A program made the translations under genes and the position numbers. A stretch of DNA of 44,005 bases from Thermoleophilia bacterium (lineage in GTDB: Bacteria; Actinomycetota; Thermoleophilia; Miltoncostaeales; Miltoncostaeaceae): assembly GCA_017882585.1 (NCBI GenBank), contig JADGPF010000085.1, positions 1 through 44,005 on the forward strand. Reading direction: 5' to 3'. Each line of letters begins with the position of its first letter. The first letter of the stretch is position 1. The notes beneath the pieces were generated by a model, which worked only from the letters and a program-made list of their open reading frames with translations, did no database searches and was not told where the DNA came from. This document shows positions 40,836 to 44,005 of this stretch, one piece after another.

Positions 40836-42221
40836 CTAGTGGCGGAAACCTTCCTTGTGAATCGCCGACGGGGTCCGCTCGGGCTCGATGGCAAAGTTGT
40901 TCAGCACGTCGTGAAGGTTCGCCAACAGCAGCCGGGCGAGATCACGGCTGAACCCGTGCCGCACGACGATCCGGCAGACCACCAGATCCGAGCGGTTGTC
41001 CTCCATCGTGTACGCGGGCACTTGCCAGCCGTACTCACGCAGGCGTGCCGATAGCTCAAACAACGTGAAGTTCTGGCCCGGACGCAGCGACCACGACAGC
41101 ACCGGCAAGTCGGATCCGTCCGTAATGATCTCGAAAGGCCCGATCGACCCGATCTCGCCGGCCAGGAACTTGGCGACGTCCTGCGCCGTTTGGTGGATCT
41201 TTCGGTATCCGGCCCGGCCGAGGCGCACGAAGTTGTAGTACTGGGCGACGATCTGGCCGCCGGGCCGGGAGAAGTTGATCCCGAATGTCGGCATCTCGCC
41301 GCCGAGGTAGTTGACCCGGAAGATCAGCTCCTCCGGCAGCTCTTTCGTGTCGCGCCAGAGTACCCAGCCGACGCCGAGTGGTGCGAGGCCGTACTTGTGC
41401 CCGGAGGCGTTGATCGACTTGACCCGCGGCACGCGGAAGTCCCATTCGAGGTCGGGCTGAAGAAACGGAGCGACGAACCCGCCGCTGGCGCCGTCCACGT
41501 GGATCGGAATGTCCAGCCCCGTGCGCTCCTGCAGGTCGTCGAGCACCGCGCCGATCTCGGCGATGGGCTCGTAGTCGCCGGTGTACGTCGAGCCGAGAAT
41601 GCCGACGACGGCGATCGTGTTTTCGTCACAGCGCTTGACCGCTTCCTCCGCGCTCAGGATGAATCGGTCGCCCTCCATCGGAACGAGGTGCTCCTCGACG
41701 TTCCAGTAGCGGGCGAACTTGTGCCAGCACACCTGCACGTTGGACCCCGCCACGATGTTGGGTCGGTCGGTGGGTCGGCCGGCGGCTCGCTGGCGCTGCT
41801 CCCAGCGCCGAAGCAGCGCCATCCCGCCCAGCATGCAGGCCTCGCTCGACCCGGTCGTCGACGTGCCGATGACGTCCTTGGTATCCGGAGCGTTCCACAG
41901 GTCGCCAAGCATGTTCACGCAGCGCAGCTCGAGCTCTGCGGTCTGCGGATACTCGTCCTTGTCGATCATGTTCTTGTCGAAGCTCTCGGCCATCAGCGCC
42001 AGGAGCTCGGGCTCGGCCCAGGTCTGGCAGAACGTCGCCATATTCAGGCGCGCGTTGCCCTCGACCATCAGCTCATCGCGGATGAGCTCGTACGCGTGCC
42101 GACCATCCCACTCGTCCTCGGGCATCTTGTACTTCGGTGCGCTCCACGACGGATCGGTGCTGACGTAGACGTCATCGGCCGCGTCCGCATCGGCTGAGCT
42201 CTTGACCCGGTGAACCGCCAT
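40836..42221 (-). CDS. gadB: Glutamate decarboxylase
   Basis: Gad converts glutamate to GABA and CO2, consuming a proton. The PLP-dependent fold-II decarboxylase signatures are visible: [42 protein letters not shown] and Lys276 in [16 protein letters not shown], the same position as the E. coli PLP lysine. The 461-residue length matches GadA/GadB (466). The C terminus ends in FRH, recalling the pH-sensing C-terminal His of E. coli GadB, but equivalence is unproved. No gadC-like antiporter is present in the window. ATG 42221 has the strong Shine-Dalgarno AAAGGAG; the track ORF starts at 42284. Confidence 0.95.
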   Translation of the reverse strand: MAVHRVKSSADADAADDVYVSTDPSWSAPKYKMPEDEWDGRHAYELIRDELMVEGNARLNMATFCQTWAEPELLALMAESFDKNMIDKDEYPQTAELELRCVNMLGDLWNAPDTKDVIGTSTTGSSEACMLGGMALLRRWEQRQRAAGRPTDRPNIVAGSNVQVCWHKFARYWNVEEHLVPMEGDRFILSAEEAVKRCDENTIAVVGILGSTYTGDYEPIAEIGAVLDDLQERTGLDIPIHVDGASGGFVAPFLQPDLEWDFRVPRVKSINASGHKYGLAPLGVGWVLWRDTKELPEELIFRVNYLGGEMPTFGINFSRPGGQIVAQYYNFVRLGRAGYRKIHQTAQDVAKFLAGEIGSIGPFEIITDGSDLPVLSWSLRPGQNFTLFELSARLREYGWQVPAYTMEDNRSDLVVCRIVVRHGFSRDLARLLLANLHDVLNNFAIEPERTPSAIHKEGFRH

Positions 42222-42271
42222 GGTGCTCCTTTGGGTTCGCACTGACGACAGGCCCAGATCGGCCCGTCGGG

Positions 42272-42286
42272 ACGTGTCGTACACGT
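42272..42286. promoter_or_regulatory. Small inverted repeat upstream of gadB
   Basis: ACGTGT-CGT-ACACGT has 6-bp arms about 50 bp before the gadB ATG, a plausible operator position for the minus-strand gene. No clear promoter hexamers were found around it. Confidence 0.35.
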
Positions 42287-42288
42287 GG

Positions 42289-42321
42289 ACAGCATCCGCG
42301 ACAGCTCACGGCGGATGCTGT
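42289..42321. terminator. Hairpin between the FkbM-like gene and gadB
   Basis: ACAGCATCCGC and GCGGATGCTGT form a perfect 11-bp stem with an 11-nt loop. It lies after the FkbM-type gene and ahead of gadB on the minus strand, so it may end the first transcript or form part of the gadB leader. Confidence 0.5.
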
Positions 42322-42397
42322 TGTTGGGGGGAACGTCCCGATCCTCCCACAGCGTGCGCGAGGGGGTCAACCGCGGTCCGTCACCGGTATCAGACGG

Positions 42398-43303
42398 TCA
42401 CATCCGGTATGCCCAGAGAGTGCCGACGCCGGCGCTGGTCGCGGATACCTCGTGGACCGTAAATCCGGCGATCTCCAGCAGATCGCACGCGTACGCCATC
42501 GGATCCGGCGCGGGGCAGCCCCAGGGATGAAACTCCATCACGAGCGCGCGGACGCCGGTGCGCGCGAACCGCTCGTCGGCGATGATCGGCCATTCGCCGC
42601 CCTCAATATCCATCTTGAGCAGCACGGCGTCGGTCAGGTCGGGAATCACGTCGCGACCAGGGACGACGGCCGCGTCCCGGGCGTCCGTCACGATCCGCCC
42701 TGCCGTCGAATGCCCATGCCCGAAGCGCACGTCTTCGCTGCGTGTGGTCGCCGCCGCCGGGACGACCTCCCAGGTCGGGCCGCCTGTGCGGGTCTCGACA
42801 TCGCGGTTCTGAGAGAGCGCCGCAAGGTTCGCCGCGACCGGCTCGTAGGCGACGATCGAGTCCACGGGCAGCTGGGTCGACAGGAACCGCGCCGCGAACC
42901 CGACGTTCGCCCCCAGGTCGACGAGACGGATCGGTCGCCCGTCGCGAGCAAGTGCATCACGAACGGCCTCGGGCACCGAATACGCAGGCACACCGAAGAT
43001 CTCCCACAACAGGAAGACGTCGACGGTCCCGTGGCGCACGACCACCTTGCACCCGTACCCTCGAAGATCGTAGGCGAACGCGTTGCCCGATCCACGCAAC
43101 AGCACGCGCCACGCATCGCCCATGTCGCCCCCGCGACGTCGGGCGATCGCCGCGACCAAGGGTCGCATCGGATAGAACAGGCTCTCGCGGACGACAAATC
43201 GCACAGGCGTGCGCACGAGCGCCGTCGCGCCGCGAAATGCGCGCCAGCGCAGACCCAGCTGCGCACGGTGCAACGCATCACGTCCGCTATCGATTATCCT
43301 CAT
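42398..43303 (-). CDS. FkbM-family SAM-dependent methyltransferase
   Basis: The SAM-binding glycine loop is RLVDLGANVGFAARFL, followed by IVAYEPVAANLAAL and the FkbM-specific LLKMDIEGGEWPII, with a C-terminal LVMEFHPWG. FkbM enzymes O-methylate hydroxyls on glycans, polyketides and similar molecules. An N-terminal ~100-residue region carries a conserved-looking insertion (VVVRHGTVDVFLLWEIFG) typical of family members acting on polysaccharides. ATG 43303 (MRIIDSGRD) is chosen over the TTG-initiated track start at 43348 and gives 301 residues. The target is unknown; the glycosyltransferase cluster 6 kb upstream is a possible but unlinked partner. Confidence 0.86.
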   Translation of the reverse strand: MRIIDSGRDALHRAQLGLRWRAFRGATALVRTPVRFVVRESLFYPMRPLVAAIARRRGGDMGDAWRVLLRGSGNAFAYDLRGYGCKVVVRHGTVDVFLLWEIFGVPAYSVPEAVRDALARDGRPIRLVDLGANVGFAARFLSTQLPVDSIVAYEPVAANLAALSQNRDVETRTGGPTWEVVPAAATTRSEDVRFGHGHSTAGRIVTDARDAAVVPGRDVIPDLTDAVLLKMDIEGGEWPIIADERFARTGVRALVMEFHPWGCPAPDPMAYACDLLEIAGFTVHEVSATSAGVGTLWAYRM

Positions 43304-43414
43304 CTGCGCCGTCCCGATCTCACCGGCGCCGTTGCAGCCGGCGGTCAACTGGCATGCGTGCGCCCGATTGAGATCGGGCGTTGACCACTCTCGCGAGACA
43401 ATACAGCGGACGCG

Positions 43415-43428
43415 TATGATTCAGGGAG
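43415..43428 (+). promoter_or_regulatory. -10-like TATGAT and ribosome-binding site before the last gene
   Basis: TATGAT (43415-43420) is one mismatch from TATAAT, and AGGGAG (43423-43428) lies 10 nt before ATG 43439. A TTGACC at 43381-43386 is too far for standard spacing to that -10. If TATGAT is used, transcription would start inside the ribosome-binding site, so the real start is uncertain. Confidence 0.35.
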
Positions 43429-43438
43429 ACGACGACCG

Positions 43439-44005
43439 ATGACGGAGCCCGACGTGTTCGTGATGGCCGACCAGGCCCTCAACGCCGTCGTTGGCCAGAT
43501 CCGGCCCGATCAATGGCAGATGTCGATGCCTGTCGAGTTCCAGCGTCGCGATGCCGATCGCACGACGACGCTCCGGGACATCATCAACTATCACGCCTAC
43601 GACGATGCGTGGGTTCCGAACATGCTCGCTGGCTGGACGATGGACGAAATCGGCCAGGACGCCTTTACCGGCGATCTGCTTGGCGAGGACCCGGCGGGAA
43701 GCTTTACCACCCTCGTGGACAAGGCGTGCCGGGCCGCCCGAGCGGTGACCGACCTCGAGCAGACCGTGCACTGTTCGTTCGGCAACTACACGGTCCGAGA
43801 GTACTTCTGGCAAATCACGATGTTCCGCGGCCTGCGCGCGCACGACATCGCCCGCGTCATTGGCATCGACTACTCTCTGCCGGACCCGCTGGTCAACGGG
43901 CTTTGGGAGGAGATCAGCCCGCGCGCCGACGAGTGGCGACTCGTCGGGATCTTTCCGCCCGCGATCCCGGTCTCCGTGGATGCCCCGCTGCTCGATCGAC
44001 TGCTC
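43439..44005 (+). CDS. TIGR03086/DinB-like protein (maleylpyruvate isomerase N-terminal type), 3' end outside window
   Basis: This gene is missing from the ORF track because it runs off the window with no stop. From ATG 43439 there are 189 open codons. The product begins MTEPDVFVMADQALNAVVGQI and shows the four-helix DinB-like pattern of TIGR03086/mycothiol-dependent isomerase proteins: TLRDIINYHAYDDAWVPNMLAG, a helix with DLLGEDPAGSFTTLVDKACRAARAV, FGNYTVREYFWQITMFRGLRAHDIARVIG and the following PLVNGLWEEI. Candidate metal ligands are His in NYHAYDD and His-x3 in RAHDIA. Such proteins may use mycothiol in actinobacteria; the substrate here is unknown. Confidence 0.8.
   Translation, partial: MTEPDVFVMADQALNAVVGQIRPDQWQMSMPVEFQRRDADRTTTLRDIINYHAYDDAWVPNMLAGWTMDEIGQDAFTGDLLGEDPAGSFTTLVDKACRAARAVTDLEQTVHCSFGNYTVREYFWQITMFRGLRAHDIARVIGIDYSLPDPLVNGLWEEISPRADEWRLVGIFPPAIPVSVDAPLLDRLL

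Noticed and set aside
1-44005. CRISPR arrays, insertion sequences, prophage, tRNA or rRNA genes
   Set aside because: No regular direct repeats, transposase motifs, integrase or attachment-site signatures, or RNA gene consensus could be seen on either strand.

Overview
This is a GC-rich, densely packed chromosomal window of housekeeping and metabolic genes. Stop and start codons overlap repeatedly as ATGA or GTGA, and GTG or TTG starts are common. I see no insertion sequence, phage gene, CRISPR array, tRNA or rRNA. Gene content points to a high-GC actinobacterial lineage: separate PurS/PurQ/short PurL, a DsbA-like/VKOR disulfide pair instead of DsbB, an FbaB-type class I aldolase, ATP-dependent PEPCK, and a TIGR03086/mycothiol-isomerase-like protein. 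Membrane glycosyltransferases carrying a QVAWMMARGY-type soluble domain suggest Thermoleophilia (Solirubrobacterales-like). That class assignment is an inference from recalled protein style, not a computed placement.

Region 1 (1-9.6 kb, +): a nine-gene purine operon, purB(partial)-purC-purS-purQ-purL-purF-purM-purN-purH. It covers all de novo IMP steps except purD and purE/K, plus PurB. Region 2 (9.6-16.1 kb): a membrane-anchored trypsin-like protease, alanine dehydrogenase and an orphan NarL-type response regulator on +; then a DsbA-like thioredoxin with VKOR and an S9 prolyl oligopeptidase-type peptidase on -. Region 3 (16.2-20.7 kb, +): a fatty-acid synthesis operon, fabD-fabG-fabF1-fabF2 plus a 65-residue membrane protein. 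It is driven by a clear TTGACT-N18-TAGATT promoter whose -10 lies inside a perfect 19-bp interrupted palindrome. No acpP is present.

Region 4 (20.7-26.3 kb): tag and a hotdog thioesterase on -, cobalamin-dependent metH on +, and a short MetE/UROD-like protein on - that shares a CTAG double stop with metH. Region 5 (26.2-31.7 kb): pckA (+) with an inverted repeat upstream and a 15-bp-stem hairpin after it, a crotonase (-), a frameshifted ketopantoate reductase pseudogene (+), and an aminotransferase-ddl pair (-). Region 6 (31.8-36.7 kb, +): a GtrA flippase-like protein followed by three polytopic GT87/DUF2029-like glycosyltransferases, two of them tandem duplicates; this looks like an envelope glycan module. 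Region 7 (36.7-44 kb): fbaB, an HtrA-like protease with PDZ domain plus a GNAT acetyltransferase (+), a YrhK-like membrane protein, glutamate decarboxylase and an FkbM-type methyltransferase (-), and a DinB-fold protein cut by the window end (+).

Most of the window is ordinary core metabolism. The items I find most worth checking are the fab operator palindrome, the pckA inverted repeat, the truncated MetE/UROD-like neighbour of metH, the diverged second FabF, the panE pseudogene and the duplicated glycosyltransferases. I found no convincing undescribed multi-gene system.
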